The notes under the pieces are model-generated. The model was not told the DNA's origin, searched no databases, and saw nothing but the letters and a program-made list of their open reading frames with translations. DNA of 5,866 bases from assembly GCA_002378605.1 (NCBI GenBank), contig DFSK01000010.1, forward strand, positions 1 through 5,866. The letters run 5' to 3'. Shown here piece by piece: positions 5,831 to 5,866 of the stretch. This DNA is from Alphaproteobacteria bacterium UBA3439. GTDB lineage: Bacteria > Pseudomonadota > Alphaproteobacteria > Puniceispirillales > Puniceispirillaceae. The translations under genes were made by a program, and so were the position numbers. Within the stretch, counting starts at the first letter, position 1; every line of letters begins with the position of its first letter.

Positions 5831-5866
5831 CTACTGTTCGTCTGGAATGTCGATTGAATAATCCTC
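5831..5866 (-). CDS. purS: PurS, C-terminal codons only (rest outside window)
   Basis: On the - strand the window's last 36 bases read in frame as [11 protein letters not shown] and then TAG. PurS proteins commonly end in a strand like '(N)P/TVIE(D/N)Y.I.(I/V)', so this fits the tail of PurS, the ~80-residue subunit that bridges PurL and PurQ in FGAM synthase. The position, 49 bp upstream of purQ, is where purS is expected in the three-gene arrangement. The fragment is only 11 codons, so the call rests on context plus a short match. Confidence 0.7.
   Translation of the reverse strand, partial: EDYSIDIPDEQ

Noticed and set aside
1..5866. Search for mobile elements, CRISPR repeats, tRNA/rRNA genes, toxin-antitoxin or defence genes
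   Set aside because: None seen: no long terminal repeats, transposase motifs, regularly spaced repeats or tRNA-like folds were recognised, and nearly all of the DNA is accounted for by housekeeping genes.

Overview
The window is an ordinary, compact stretch of bacterial chromosome, almost certainly from an alphaproteobacterium. The evidence is the S4 protein, which has an alphaproteobacterial N-terminus and no zinc-binding cysteines, the small (bacterial three-subunit) PurL, and the gene neighbourhood: purS-purQ-purL-bolA-grxD beside rpsD and a TrmJ-type methyltransferase. As I recall, that linkage recurs across alphaproteobacteria. Base composition looks close to 50% GC by eye. A marine lineage of the SAR116/Puniceispirillum kind would fit, but this is a guess from composition and general character, not from a diagnostic marker.

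Layout of the + strand. Bases 1-336 are the 3' end of a TrmJ-like tRNA methyltransferase gene. After a 160-bp gap with a promoter and a potentially structured leader comes rpsD (497-1123), closed by stem-loops and a good rho-independent terminator (1169-1200). A separate two-gene unit follows: a GNAT acetyltransferase (1306-1755), whose promoter geometry suggests a leaderless mRNA, and an antibiotic-biosynthesis-monooxygenase-fold (ABM) protein (1765-2139). It ends in a hairpin with a T-rich tail.

Layout of the - strand. From the right edge inward lie the last codons of purS (5831-5866), purQ (5077-5781), purL (2870-5080, ATGA overlap with purQ), bolA (2573-2809) and the monothiol glutaredoxin gene grxD (2187-2525). 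All point the same way with short gaps, so they probably form one operon. PurS, PurQ and PurL together make FGAM synthase, the fourth step of purine synthesis. BolA and the CGFS glutaredoxin are known partners that share a [2Fe-2S] cluster and act in iron-sulfur traffic.

The + and - units converge at about 2140-2186. No mobile element, CRISPR array, tRNA or rRNA gene was seen, and there is no gene-free stretch longer than about 185 bp. I found no convincing novel system. The items worth a second look are regulatory: the rpsD leader and the inverted repeat on its promoter, the predicted leaderless start of the acetyltransferase gene, and hairpins placed on several stop codons.
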